In this document: positions 49,688 to 58,777 of the stretch, piece after piece
Layout: each line of letters opens with the position of its first letter
Numbering within the stretch: position 1 is the first letter of the stretch
Position numbers and translations under genes: made by a program
Notes under the pieces: model-generated
What the model was told of the DNA's origin: nothing
Databases searched by the model: none
The model's input: the letters and a program-made list of their open reading frames with translations, nothing else
Source of the DNA: Spirochaetaceae bacterium bin103
Lineage (GTDB): Bacteria > Spirochaetota > Spirochaetia > SZUA-6 > Bin103
DNA length: 64,000 nt
Reading direction: 5' to 3'
NCBI GenBank assembly: GCA_002238925.1
Contig: MPNH01000024.1
Location: 1 to 64,000, forward strand

Positions 49688-51352
49688 TTACCGGTCAGCC
49701 GACAGCAGGGCCGCGACGGCGGCGTCGCCGCGGCCAACGGCGCTCTCTTGGGGTGTCTGCCCGCGGGAGTCACGGGCCGTGAGGTCCGCGCCCGCCTCGA
49801 GAAGCGCGGCGATCACCTGCTCCAGGTGGTCGGTGTCGTCGCGCAGGTGGTGGAGCGGCGAGCCGCCGTCCGGCGAAGGGCCGGTAGCGAATTCGGGATG
49901 CTCCTTCAGGTACCGCCGCAGCGCCTCGATCCTGCCAAAGGAGATCAGGTCAAACCCGTCCGGGCAGTGCTCGAGCAGGTAGTCGCGCATTGCGGCGTTG
50001 CCGGCGTGGTTGGCCCACCCGGCCGGCGTCGACTCGAAGTTGGCATCGCGCAGCGGGCGGGCGCCGTGCGCAACGAGAACTTCGGCGGCGGCGCGCTGGT
50101 CGTTCCAGGCCGCCTGGTGCAGGGCGGTGGTGCCATCCTCCGCGGCGGCGTTCGGATCGGCGCCGAGGCTGAGCAGGCAGCGCACGGCAGCAACGTTGCC
50201 GAGGGACGCGGCTGCCTGCAGCGTACCGGAGTCGTTCAGGCTGCCGGGCGCACCTTCGAGCGCGGCGCGGGCGGCGGCCTCGTCGCCGCTCATGCAGGCG
50301 GCGCGGAAGCGGTGCTCCGGGTTCAGTTCGCCCGGCTCGGCGCCGGCGCGCACCAGCATCCGTGCGATCTCGCCGAAGCCGTTCAGGAGCGCGTTCTCGT
50401 GGTGAGTGCGCCCGTCGTAGTAGTTGATACCGCTGGGATCAGCGCCATGGCTGAGCAGTAGTTCGACCCGCTCGGTGAATCCCTTGGTGACCGCGTACCC
50501 GAGGATGAAATCGAGCGTCCCGACCCGGTTGTCGGTCTTCCAGTTGATCCGGTGCTCCGCGGTGAGGCCGCGCTCGATCAGGAGCCGAAGCCAGCGGTTG
50601 TCGGGCCGGAAGATGGTGTTGTAAAGGCCCTGGGCGTCGTTCGGATCGGCGCCGGCGTCGAGCAGCAGCGTGGCCAGATCCCAGGCATGCGCGTGCGGCG
50701 GCTGGCTGACGATGCCGCCCTCTCCTTCGCCCATCGCCCCGGTGAGGGCGGTGAACCGGTAGGTGCCGTCCCACATGTGGTGCGCGTTCGGGTCCGCCCC
50801 GCTGTCGAGCAGCAACCGGGCGCACGCCACGGAGTCGGCGTCGGGAAGCTGCTCGGTGACCCGCGAGTAGCACAGGTAGAGCAGCGGCGGCCAGTTGCGC
50901 GGCCCGCCCGGAGCCGAAGCGCGGCCCGGATCCTCCTCCAGCAACCGCCGCAGGGCGCCGGTGTTGGCGGTAGCCGCAGCGGCAAGCGCGTCGGCCTCCG
51001 CAAGCGCAGGCCGCGCCGCCAGCATCGCCTTGGCCCGGTCGATGCGCTCCACGGAATCATTGCCGTAGGTCAGGCACGCAAAATCCAGGAACTGCGCCAC
51101 CTCGTCGTTCCGGGACGTGGCGACAAGCCCCTCAATGTGTTCCGACAACCGGCGCCAACTCGCAAACCCGTACTCGCGGGCGACCACAAGCTGGGCATCG
51201 GCGAGCACCGCGAACTTGGCCGGGCGGGGATGATGCCCCTGGATGCGCGCGCGAACGCTGGCGGGGTCGTCGCGGTGCAGGCGCAGAAGCTGCTTGGCCT
51301 GCTTTTTGACGCTGGCCAGACTTGGCCGCGGCGGTAGTGAGTGAACGGACAT
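49688..51352 (-). CDS. Ankyrin-repeat protein
   Basis: This 554-residue protein has an N-terminal region found in bacterial ankyrin proteins (LASVKKQAKQLLRLHRDDP, LADAQLVVAREYGFASWRRLSEHIEG). About ten ankyrin repeats follow, visible as LLLDSGADPNAHH, LLLDAGADPNDAQG, LLLSHGADPSGIN, CLLSLGADPNAAAEDGTTALHQAAW and ALLEAGADLTARDSRGQTPQESAVGRGD. No signal peptide or enzyme domain is present. ATG 51352 has GGAGGT upstream. A protein-protein interaction role is expected; ankyrin proteins are frequent in host-associated bacteria. Confidence 0.88.
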   Translation of the reverse strand: MSVHSLPPRPSLASVKKQAKQLLRLHRDDPASVRARIQGHHPRPAKFAVLADAQLVVAREYGFASWRRLSEHIEGLVATSRNDEVAQFLDFACLTYGNDSVERIDRAKAMLAARPALAEADALAAAATANTGALRRLLEEDPGRASAPGGPRNWPPLLYLCYSRVTEQLPDADSVACARLLLDSGADPNAHHMWDGTYRFTALTGAMGEGEGGIVSQPPHAHAWDLATLLLDAGADPNDAQGLYNTIFRPDNRWLRLLIERGLTAEHRINWKTDNRVGTLDFILGYAVTKGFTERVELLLSHGADPSGINYYDGRTHHENALLNGFGEIARMLVRAGAEPGELNPEHRFRAACMSGDEAAARAALEGAPGSLNDSGTLQAAASLGNVAAVRCLLSLGADPNAAAEDGTTALHQAAWNDQRAAAEVLVAHGARPLRDANFESTPAGWANHAGNAAMRDYLLEHCPDGFDLISFGRIEALRRYLKEHPEFATGPSPDGGSPLHHLRDDTDHLEQVIAALLEAGADLTARDSRGQTPQESAVGRGDAAVAALLSADR

Positions 51353-51588
51353 GAAACCTCCTCCCATGCTGCCTGTGTCCGCCGTCAGGCCGAAAGAAGG
51401 TAATGGTTTGACTCGGAACCGAGAGGTGGGAGTTGTTCCCTTTCCGCGGACTGGACGCACCCCCGCCGTGCGCACGCCCAGCGAACCACGTCTACCAGCA
51501 TCGGGTCAAGAGGGGTCAAGAGGCCGCGTTGCCTCATCTAGCGGTCAGCGGCGGTCAGCCGGTGGTGCCCGCCCGCCCGGTGGTTCTG

Positions 51589-51617
51589 TTGACCAATCAT
51601 ACACACACGTGTACACA
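51589..51617 (+). promoter_or_regulatory. Candidate vapBC promoter with overlapping palindromes
   Basis: TTGACC (51589-51594), a 17-base spacer, then TACACA (51612-51617). Two overlapping 8-base palindromes, ACACGTGT (51605-51612) and GTGTACAC (51609-51616), cover the spacer and -10, a likely site for VapB autoregulation. The ATG at 51626 follows within about 10 bases, with no ribosome site, suggesting a nearly leaderless message. Confidence 0.45.
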
Positions 51618-51625
51618 TACACAGT

Positions 51626-51871
51626 ATGGCAACGAAGACGATTTCCATCGATCTGGAGGCATATGAGCGGTTGCGGAGCGCGCGCCGGTCCCCTGACGAC
51701 TCGTTCTCGAAGGTTATCAAGCGGGCTATCTGGCCACCCGCGCCGCGCACGGCGGCGGCCATGCTCGTTGCGCTGGACGGCGCGCCGGTGTTGCACGACT
51801 ACGAACTTGACCGCCTGGAGGCGGCACAGCTCGCAGACCCGGTGCCGGAGGATCGGTGGCAGAACAAGTAG
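51626..51871 (+). CDS. vapB: VapB-type antitoxin
   Basis: This 81-residue antitoxin begins MATKTISIDLEAYERLRSARRSPDDSFSKVIKRAIW, a ribbon-helix-helix-like DNA-binding start typical of this VapB group. A tail (LDRLEAAQLADPVPEDRWQNK) binds the toxin. It overlaps the PIN toxin gene by 16 bases. The upstream palindromes at 51605-51616 are the likely operator. Confidence 0.85.
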   Translation: MATKTISIDLEAYERLRSARRSPDDSFSKVIKRAIWPPAPRTAAAMLVALDGAPVLHDYELDRLEAAQLADPVPEDRWQNK

Positions 51872-52281
51872 CACTCGACACGACGTTCCTCATCGACCTG
51901 CAGCGTGAGCGCAGTGCCGCACAACGGGAGCGCGGTCATGGTGACGTGGCCGGCCCGGCGCATCGATTCCTGACGACGGCGCCCGACCGGGAGCTATACC
52001 TGTCGCCGACCGCGCTCGGCGAATTCGCGGAGGGCTTCGACGACCCGGAGCACCCGCTGCTGCGAGCTGTTCGCGACCAACATCTCCTGCTGCCGATCGA
52101 CGAACTGACCGCCCTCGCCTACGGACGCATTGCGCGGGCACTGCGACTCGCGGGCCAGTTGATTGGCACCAACGACCTCTGGATCGCGGCGACCAGCGTG
52201 CGCTACGTGCTGCCGCTCGTGACCGCCAATGCGGCGCAGTTCTCCCGCGTGTCCGGTCTGGAGGTCATCTCCTACCGCTGA
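51856..52281 (+). CDS. vapC: VapC-type PIN-domain toxin
   Basis: This 141-residue PIN ribonuclease has the acidic metal-binding set Asp8 (LDTTFLIDL), Glu56 (ALGEFAEGF), Asp107 (GTNDLWIAA) and a late Asn125 (VTANAAQF). VapC toxins cleave tRNA or rRNA. GTG 51856 overlaps the antitoxin gene. The 3' end overlaps the convergent dehydrogenase gene by 10 bases. All catalytic residues are present, so it is probably active. Confidence 0.88.
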   Translation: MAEQVALDTTFLIDLQRERSAAQRERGHGDVAGPAHRFLTTAPDRELYLSPTALGEFAEGFDDPEHPLLRAVRDQHLLLPIDELTALAYGRIARALRLAGQLIGTNDLWIAATSVRYVLPLVTANAAQFSRVSGLEVISYR

Positions 52282-53351
52282 CCGGAGGCTTTGGCGAAGA
52301 TGGCGACCAGTTCCGGGCGCAGGGGGTAGCGCAGCGGTTCGCCGGCGAAGTGGCGGCGGGCATCCTCGCACTGGCCGGTGAACACGCCGCGGTGGGCGCC
52401 GTAAGTGGTGCCGGCGCGGTGCGGCGTGTGAATTACGTTGGGCAGCGTGCGCAACGGGTCGTCGGGCGGGGGCGGCTCGGGGCTGAACACGTCCAGGGCG
52501 GCGCGCAGCTCGCCCGCCTGCAACCGCTCCAGCAGCGGCGGCTGCTCCACCACCGCCATGCGCGACACCAGCACGAACACCGCCTCGTTGGGCAGGGCAC
52601 AGATCACGTCGCGATTGATGATGCCGATCGTCTCCGGGGTGGGCGGGATGGCGATGAAGAATACCTCGCTGCGCGCGGCCATGGCGGCCAGGTCTTCGGC
52701 CTTGCGGCCGCCGGCGGCCGCGATCCGCTCCTCCGGGACGTACGGATCGAACGCTTCCCAGTCGGTGTCGAACGGCGCCAGCATGCGCGCCAGGTGGCGG
52801 TGGATCTCGCCAAACCCGGCCAGGCCCACGCGCCGCCCCTGCAGGCGGTCGGGGGTTTCCGGCCGCTCGGGCATCTGCTTCCAGTGCACCCAGCCGTTGT
52901 CGCCGACGATCCGGTGCTCCTGCGGGATGTTGCGCAGCGCGGCCAGCCCGAGCGCGAACTCGTACTCCGCCACCCATGGCGACATGCACGGCGCCGTCTC
53001 GGTCATGGCGATACCCCGCTCCACCGCCGCCTGCACGTCGATGAAGGCAGCCTGCGTGTAGTGGCAGGTGGAGCCGATATAACGCAGCCGCGGCGCCCGC
53101 GCCAGGCGCTCGGCGGACAGGTAGCCCATGCCCTGGTCGCCCCAACCGACCAGTACCAGGCCGTCGGCGTCGGCGAGCGCGGCGTCCACCTGCGCCGCAC
53201 GCTCCTCCGCCGTCTGATCCTTGTTCAGGTCGACGTCCACACGCTCGGCGAACGAGTCGAGCACCTCGGCCGCGGCGCTGCTCCAGTGCATGTCTCTTGG
53301 GTCGCGGGACGCTCCGGGGCCAAACACCACGACAATTCGGGGACGCGCCAT
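52272..53351 (-). CDS. D-isomer-specific 2-hydroxyacid dehydrogenase
   Basis: This 359-residue NAD(P)-dependent dehydrogenase has the Rossmann block RRVGLAGFGEIHRHLARML. The catalytic Arg is in VLVSRMAVVEQP, Glu in DVFSPEPPPPDDP and His in IHTPHRAG. It would interconvert a 2-hydroxy acid and 2-oxo acid. It is a close paralogue of 54514-55596, with which it flanks the phytanoyl-CoA-dioxygenase-like gene. ATG 53351 starts MARPRIVVVFGPG. The divergent neighbour starts 127 bases away. Confidence 0.9.
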   Translation of the reverse strand: MARPRIVVVFGPGASRDPRDMHWSSAAAEVLDSFAERVDVDLNKDQTAEERAAQVDAALADADGLVLVGWGDQGMGYLSAERLARAPRLRYIGSTCHYTQAAFIDVQAAVERGIAMTETAPCMSPWVAEYEFALGLAALRNIPQEHRIVGDNGWVHWKQMPERPETPDRLQGRRVGLAGFGEIHRHLARMLAPFDTDWEAFDPYVPEERIAAAGGRKAEDLAAMAARSEVFFIAIPPTPETIGIINRDVICALPNEAVFVLVSRMAVVEQPPLLERLQAGELRAALDVFSPEPPPPDDPLRTLPNVIHTPHRAGTTYGAHRGVFTGQCEDARRHFAGEPLRYPLRPELVAIFAKASGQR

Positions 53352-53477
53352 CGGTTACCTCCTTATGGCGGGACCGGCGCAGTTTAGCCTGCCGGCGGCG
53401 CACGCCGCAGCCCCCGCCGCCGCGGCGCGCGACTCTCGCCCGAGACGCGGTGGACGGACGGGAACCGGTCCTGTTTA

Positions 53478-54464
53478 ATGACTTGGATGGAGTATCCGGC
53501 CACGACGGAGGGCACCACGGTGGGCACACTGAGCGAAGCGCAGGTTGCGCAGTTCGAAGAACAGGGTTACCTGGCACTCGAGGGTGTACTTGATCCTCGG
53601 CATGATCTGGACCCGGTAATCGAAGAGTACTCGGCAATCCTGGACCGCCTGGCGAAGGATCTGTACGAACGGGACGAGATCTCCTCGCTGCACGCCGGCT
53701 TGCCATTTGCCAGGCGTCTTACGCAGATCCAGTACGAGAGCGGGAAGTCGTACGCGCAGCACTTCGATATCGCCCTGCCCAAGAGGAACGTGGCGGACGA
53801 TACCCCGGTCTCGGTCGGGCCGGCGATCTTCGGCCTGCTGCGCAACGCCAAGCTGCTCGACGCCGTCGAGTCGCTGATCGGCGGCGAGATCTTCGCCAAC
53901 CCGATCCAGCACGTGCGGCTGAGGCAGCCCGCACACCTGTCGGCAAACCCGCGGCCACTGCTCAGTTGGCATCAGGACAACGCCTTCATGATGCCGGAGG
54001 CCGACGAAACCGAGGTGGTGACCCTGTGGATTCCGCTCCTGGACGCCACGGTGGCAAACGGCTGCTTGCAGGTCATTCCCAACAGCCACCGCGACGGCCT
54101 CCAGCAGCACTGCAATCCCGGCGTAAACATTCCGGACCGGCTCATTCGCAGCGACGAGGCGGTTCCGGTGCCGCTGCAGCAGGGCGGCGTGCTGTTCATG
54201 CACCGCCTGATGGAACACGCCCCGCTGCCCAACCACACCGACACCATCCGCTGGAGCTTCGACCTGCGCTACAACCCGTCCGGCAAACCGAGCGGGCGCG
54301 ACGTGCAGCCCGGCTTCCTGGCCAGAAGCCGCTCCCGGCCGGAGACCGAAGTGCGCGACTACGAGACCTGGTCGGCGTTGTGGTACCGGACGCGCAGCAA
54401 GCTGGCCGGACAGCCGAACCCGGTATACGAGCGCTGGGGCGCGGACGAGCCGGGTTGCGCCTGA
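53478..54464 (+). CDS. Phytanoyl-CoA dioxygenase family (Fe(II)/2-oxoglutarate) oxygenase
   Basis: This 328-residue double-stranded beta-helix oxygenase has iron ligands His165 and Asp167 (LLSWHQDNAF), a distal His247 (LMEHAPLPN) and Arg258 (DTIRWSFDLRY) for 2-oxoglutarate. VTLWIPLLDATVANGCLQVIPNSHRDG is the usual PhyH core. It would hydroxylate a small molecule; the substrate is unlikely to be phytanoyl-CoA. ATG 53478 is used; GTG 53520 is possible. Its position between two 2-hydroxyacid dehydrogenases suggests a pathway making and then oxidising a hydroxy acid (inference). Confidence 0.88.
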   Translation: MTWMEYPATTEGTTVGTLSEAQVAQFEEQGYLALEGVLDPRHDLDPVIEEYSAILDRLAKDLYERDEISSLHAGLPFARRLTQIQYESGKSYAQHFDIALPKRNVADDTPVSVGPAIFGLLRNAKLLDAVESLIGGEIFANPIQHVRLRQPAHLSANPRPLLSWHQDNAFMMPEADETEVVTLWIPLLDATVANGCLQVIPNSHRDGLQQHCNPGVNIPDRLIRSDEAVPVPLQQGGVLFMHRLMEHAPLPNHTDTIRWSFDLRYNPSGKPSGRDVQPGFLARSRSRPETEVRDYETWSALWYRTRSKLAGQPNPVYERWGADEPGCA

Positions 54465-54513
54465 AGCGCCGCGCCTCCATGCGCCGCGCCTCCCGCGCGC
54501 ACGCCGGGTAGGG

Positions 54514-55596
54514 TCAGCGGGCGCTGCCTGCCTTGGCGAAGATGGCAACCATTTCCGGCCGCAGCGGGTAGCGCAGCGGTTCGCCCGCAAACAGGCGGCG
54601 CGCTTCGTGGCACTGGCCGAGGAACACCCCGAGGTGCGCGCCATAGGTGCCGCCGGCGCGGTGCGGCGTGTGCACTACGTTGGGCAGGGTGCGCATCGGG
54701 TCGTCCGCCGGCGGCGGCTCCGGGCTGTACACGTCGATGCCGGCGCGCAGTTCGCCCGCGGTCAGCCGTTCGAGCAGCGCCGGCTGCTCCACCACCGCCA
54801 TGCGCGACACCAGCACGAACACCGCGTTGCGCGGCAGTGCCATGATCACGTCCCGGCTGATGATGCCGATGGTCTCCGGGGTGGGCGGAATGGCAACGCA
54901 GAACACCTCGCTGCGCGCGGCCATGGCTACCAGGTCGGTAACCTTGCGGCCGCCCGCCGCCGCAATCCGTTCGGCCGGTATGTAGGGATCGAACGCCTCC
55001 AGGTCGGTGTCGAAGGGGCCCAGCATGCGCGCCAGGTGGCGGTGGATCTCGCCGAATCCGGCCAGCCCGACCCGCCGGCCCTGCAGCCGTTCCGGCACTT
55101 CGGCCAGCTCGGGGTGGTCGCCCCAGCGTACCCAGCCGTTGGCGCCCACCGTGGCATGCTCCTGCGGCAGGTTGCGCAGCGTGCCCAGCACCAGCGCCAG
55201 TTCGTACTCCGCCACGAACGGCGACATGACCGGCGCCGTCTCGCTGATGGCGATGCCGCGCGCAATCGCCGCCTCCACGTCGATGAACGTGGCCTGCGCG
55301 TAATGGCAGGTGGAACCGATGTAGCGCAGCCGCGGCGCCCGCGCGATGCGCTCGGCGGACAGGTAGCCGATGCCCTGCGGTCCCCAGCCGCGCAGCACCA
55401 TGCCGTCGGCATCGGCGAGCGCCGCGTCCACCTGCGCGGCGCGCTGGTCCGGCGTCTGCTCCGCTTGCAGGTGGACCTCCACGCGCTCGGCGAACGAATC
55501 CAGCACCTCCGCCGCCCGCGTGGTCCAGAACTGTTCTATCCGCGGGCCAAAGCGCCGGCCGGGACCGTGTACCACGATGATCCTGGGTCGTTCCAT
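54514..55596 (-). CDS. D-isomer-specific 2-hydroxyacid dehydrogenase (paralogue)
   Basis: This 360-residue enzyme is closely similar along its whole length to 52272-53351 (GSTCHYAQATFIDVEAAIARGIAISETAP against GSTCHYTQAAFIDVQAAVERGIAMTETAP). It has the same Rossmann block, the catalytic Arg (VSRMAVVEQP), Glu (DVYSPEPPPADDP) and His (VHTPHRAG). It differs mainly in the first 30 residues and around HPELAEVPERL. It is convergent with the oxygenase gene. Gene duplication with sub-specialised substrates is likely. Confidence 0.9.
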   Translation of the reverse strand: MERPRIIVVHGPGRRFGPRIEQFWTTRAAEVLDSFAERVEVHLQAEQTPDQRAAQVDAALADADGMVLRGWGPQGIGYLSAERIARAPRLRYIGSTCHYAQATFIDVEAAIARGIAISETAPVMSPFVAEYELALVLGTLRNLPQEHATVGANGWVRWGDHPELAEVPERLQGRRVGLAGFGEIHRHLARMLGPFDTDLEAFDPYIPAERIAAAGGRKVTDLVAMAARSEVFCVAIPPTPETIGIISRDVIMALPRNAVFVLVSRMAVVEQPALLERLTAGELRAGIDVYSPEPPPADDPMRTLPNVVHTPHRAGGTYGAHLGVFLGQCHEARRLFAGEPLRYPLRPEMVAIFAKAGSAR

Positions 55597-55660
55597 GTTT
55601 CTCTCCTCATATGACGGGACGGCGCCAGTGTAGCGCAGACAGGACGAGGCGGCCGCGCCG

Positions 55661-57161
55661 TCACACGGGCGTGACGGGCGTGACGGCGGGGGGGCGGCGG
55701 TGGGCCCACGGGCGCGCAGTTTCGAGCTGGCCGGCCAGCCTGAACAGCAGGTCCTCGCGACCGTAGGCGGCGATGAACTGTACGCCGACCGGGACGCCGT
55801 CGCCGCTCCAGTGCAGCGGCAGGGAGATGGCGGGCTGGCCGGACAGGTTGTAGTGGCCGGTGAAGGTGGCCAGGCCCAGCGGCTTGTCTTCGCCGCCGGC
55901 TCCGGACAGGTCCAGCTTGCGCAGGCGCCCCGGCTCTACCCCGCTCTCCTTGAAACGGAACGGCAGGGTGGCCAGCGTCGGCGTCACGAGAATGTCGAAG
56001 TCGCCCTCCCACCATCCGGCCAGCCGGCGAGCGTAGCGGTGCTGCTCGGCCATCGCCTGCATCAGTTGCACGCCGCTCACGTGGCGGGCCGCATCCGCCG
56101 CGCTCCAGGTATTCGGTTCCACGTCTCCGGCCCCGAGTTCGCGTCCTATCAGCGCGCCGAGGCGGGCGAGTTCGCTGGCCACGTGCACGTACTTGATCAC
56201 GTGCATCGTCTCGATCATCGAGCGATCCTCCAGGACGTCGAGACAGGCCGGGCGGTCGTCCTCCACCTCGTGGCCGAGATCCGCCAACAGGGCGGCCGTG
56301 GACGCGACCGCGGCGGCGCAGGGCGCGTCCCACCCGCGTTCGTCCGCACGTAGCGTGCGGAAACCGATGCGCAGGCGGCCGGGGTCGGCGCCTACTTCGT
56401 CGCGCCACGGGCGCACCGGCGGCGGCGCGATACTCGGATCGCCGGGCGCGGCACCGGCGCACGCGTCCAGCACCGCCGCCGAGTCGCGCACCGAGCGGGT
56501 CAGGACGTGCTCGCAGCTCTTCTGGCCGAAGCGCTCGCCGAAGTCGGGACCGAGCGTGATACGCCCGCGCGACGGCTTCAGGCCGACCACCCCGCAAGCG
56601 CTGGCCGGAATCCGAATCGAGCCGCCGGAGTCGCCGCCGTGCGCCACCGGCACGAAGCCGGCCGCCACCGCCGCCGCCGCGCCGCCGCTGGAGCCGCCGG
56701 CAGTGCACCGCAGGTCCCAGGGGTTGCGGGTCGGCCCGTACGCGACCGAGTCGGTGATCGGGCTCAGCGCCAGCTCGGACAGGTTGCTCTTGCCGAGGAT
56801 GGCGAAGCCGGCGCGCTTGTAGCGTGCCCCGAGATAGCTGTCGTGGCTTGAGCGGTAGCCGGCGTCCTTTAGCGCGCGCATGGCGGCGTGGTGCGGCTCG
56901 CCCGCGATCTGGCACAGCGAATCCTTGACCAGGAACGGCACGCCCCGGAACGGCCCGTCCGGCAGCCCGCCCCGGGCCTCCTCGCGCACCCGTTCGAAAC
57001 GGCGCAGGATTACCGCGTTGATCCGCGGATCGAGCCGCTCTATGCGCGCTATGGCGGCCTCGGCCAGTTCGCCCGCCGCCACCCCCCCGCCCCGCCGCAA
57101 CCTCTCCGCTGCGCACCAATTCCGCCTGGGCCGTCGCATCCAACCAAAGCAGGTCATCCAT
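55661..57161 (-). CDS. Amidase, with a frameshift in a G7 run near the N-terminus
   Basis: The body (VAAGELAEAAIARIERLDPRINAVI to the stop at 55661) is a full amidase-signature enzyme with Lys in GVPFLVKDSL, cis-Ser in TAGGSSGGAAA and Ser in GGDSGGSIRIP. The natural start MDDLLWLDATAQAELVRSGEV (ATG 57161) is in another frame and joins it at a run of seven C on the plus strand (57075-57081). One base fewer restores a 499-residue protein. The body frame also stays open to ATG 57187 but with an implausible N-terminus. It may be a real mutation, a slippage switch, or a base error. Confidence 0.8.
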
Positions 57162-57216
57162 GGTATGCCACTATATCCCACGCTCATGCGTCACCATCGA
57201 GAACCCTTTCCTCGAT

Positions 57217-57528
57217 CTACCGCCCCCGTAACAGGGCCCGGTGGTGCTCCAGGGTGTCCTTGAACTCCGGGTCGTCGTGCAGCCACTGGAGTTCGCAGTC
57301 GCGGCAGCGGCCGTCGCGGCCGAGTCCGTCCAGGTACTCGGCGGCCAGTTCGCCGCGGGTGCGGCCGTCCGGCATCGGCTCGCGAGGGGCGGCGGCGAGA
57401 AAGGTGAGCAGGTCGTCCAGGCAGCGCAGCGCTTCGTGGCGGATGTGCAACTGGGAGAACGCCAGCAGCAGGTATTGCAGGGTCAGGTGCCGGGTCGGAT
57501 TCTCGGCCCGAGGCAGGGTGTCAGTCAT
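57217..57528 (-). CDS. Hypothetical protein with CxxC-like motif
   Basis: This 103-residue protein starts at ATG 57528 (MTDTLPRAENPTRHLTLQYLLLAFSQLHIRHEALRCLDDLLTFLAAAP). It ends GRDGRCRDCELQWLHDDPEFKDTLEHHRALLRGR, with Cys-Arg-Asp-Cys that could bind metal. I recognise no family. It is largely helical with no signal peptide. It is divergent from the M20 peptidase gene and ends 55 bases upstream of the amidase start on the same strand. Confidence 0.65.
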   Translation of the reverse strand: MTDTLPRAENPTRHLTLQYLLLAFSQLHIRHEALRCLDDLLTFLAAAPREPMPDGRTRGELAAEYLDGLGRDGRCRDCELQWLHDDPEFKDTLEHHRALLRGR

Positions 57529-57614
57529 CTCATCGCCCCCTTGTCTACAACCTACCCCGCCGGCGCCGCGGCGCCGTGAATGCCCGGTAAACCTTCTGTT
57601 AAGGTGCGCTAACC

Positions 57615-58709
57615 ATGATCGACACCGCGAGACTGCTCGACACGTTCCTGGCAATTCTGCGCATCGACAGCTACCATCCCAACGAGGATCCGGTGGTGGA
57701 CGCGCTGCGCCCCAAGCTGCTGCGCGCCGGGATCAGCCTGTGGGCGGACCCGCACCGCAACGTGCTCGGCTACTGGCCGGGGACCGGCGCCAAGGCAAAT
57801 CGGGAGCCGGTGCTGCTGTGCGCGCACACCGACACGGTGCGGCCCACGCCCGGCATGGAGCCGGTGATTCGCGACGGCGCCGTGCACACCGACGGGTCGA
57901 GCGTGCTCGGCGCCGACGACAAGGCCGCGGTGGCCGCCATCGTGGAAGCGGTCGAGGCGATCGCCGCCGAGGGCGTGGCCCACCCGCCGGTGGAACTGCT
58001 GTTCACCGTGGGCGAGGATGTCGGCCACATCGGCTCGAAGGCGTTCGACGTTGCCCCGGTGCGCTCGCGGCTGGCGTTCATTGCGGACGTGGACGGACCG
58101 GTCGGCGGCGTGATCCTGGCCAGTCCGTGGTCGGAGACACTGCTCGTCACCTTCCGCGGGCGGGCCGCGCACGCCGGCACCGAACCGGAGTCGGGGCGCA
58201 GCGCCGTGCAGATGGCGGCGCGCGCCATCGACCGCATGCGGCTCGGCCGCGTCGACGCGCAGACCACCGCCAACGCCGGCGTGCTCACTGGCGGCGAGGA
58301 ATCCAACATCATCCCGGCGTGCGCCGAACTGAAGCTGCAGGTACGCAGCCTCGATGAAGGCGCGTTCGGAGCCCATCGAGCGCACCTGCTGGAGTGCTGC
58401 CGGCTGGGAGCCGAGGCGTTCGACGGCGGCATCGAGGTGGAATCGGTCAACTCCACCACCGGCTATCGCTTCACTCCCGGCGACGCGGTAGTGCGGCGGG
58501 CCCAGGCGGCGATCCGCGCAGCCGGGCTGACCCCGCGCCTCGCGACCTCCGGCGGCACCAGCGATGCCAACGAATTCAACGCCAAGGGCTTGACCACGGC
58601 GGTCATCTCGGTCGGCTACCTCGACATCCACACCAACCAGGAATCGATGCCGCTCGACGAACTCGAACGCCTCACCCGCGTGTGCCGAGCTCTCATGCTC
58701 GGCCCCTGA
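57615..58709 (+). CDS. M20-family metallopeptidase (peptidase T-like)
   Basis: This 364-residue zinc aminoacylase/peptidase has the M20 ligands: His71 and Asp73 (CAHTDTV), Asp101 (GADDKAA), and Glu134 as base followed by Asp135 (TVGEDVG) in place of the usual Glu-Glu. SGGTSDANEFNAKG and the final IHTNQE histidine are also present. The dimerisation domain starts at TLLVTFRGRAAHAGTEPESGRSA. It resembles tripeptidase PepT-like proteins. Peptides or N-acyl amino acids from the ABC importers are plausible substrates (inference). Confidence 0.9.
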   Translation: MIDTARLLDTFLAILRIDSYHPNEDPVVDALRPKLLRAGISLWADPHRNVLGYWPGTGAKANREPVLLCAHTDTVRPTPGMEPVIRDGAVHTDGSSVLGADDKAAVAAIVEAVEAIAAEGVAHPPVELLFTVGEDVGHIGSKAFDVAPVRSRLAFIADVDGPVGGVILASPWSETLLVTFRGRAAHAGTEPESGRSAVQMAARAIDRMRLGRVDAQTTANAGVLTGGEESNIIPACAELKLQVRSLDEGAFGAHRAHLLECCRLGAEAFDGGIEVESVNSTTGYRFTPGDAVVRRAQAAIRAAGLTPRLATSGGTSDANEFNAKGLTTAVISVGYLDIHTNQESMPLDELERLTRVCRALMLGP

Positions 58710-58755
58710 CCGACGCTTCCGTACGCATTCCGACTCGTGTTGCCGCTCACCGCGT

Positions 58756-58775
58756 ATAGTGATTAAGCTCACTAT
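58756..58775 (+). promoter_or_regulatory. Inverted repeat at the nucleotidyltransferase/XRE operon start
   Basis: ATAGTGA (58756-58762) and TCACTAT (58769-58775) are perfect 7-base arms around TTAAGC. A TATAGT (58755-58760) overlaps the left arm and could be the -10. The site ends 2 bases before ATG 58778 (17 bases before ATG 58793). It fits an operator bound by the XRE protein encoded in the operon. Confidence 0.55.
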
Positions 58776-58777
58776 CG

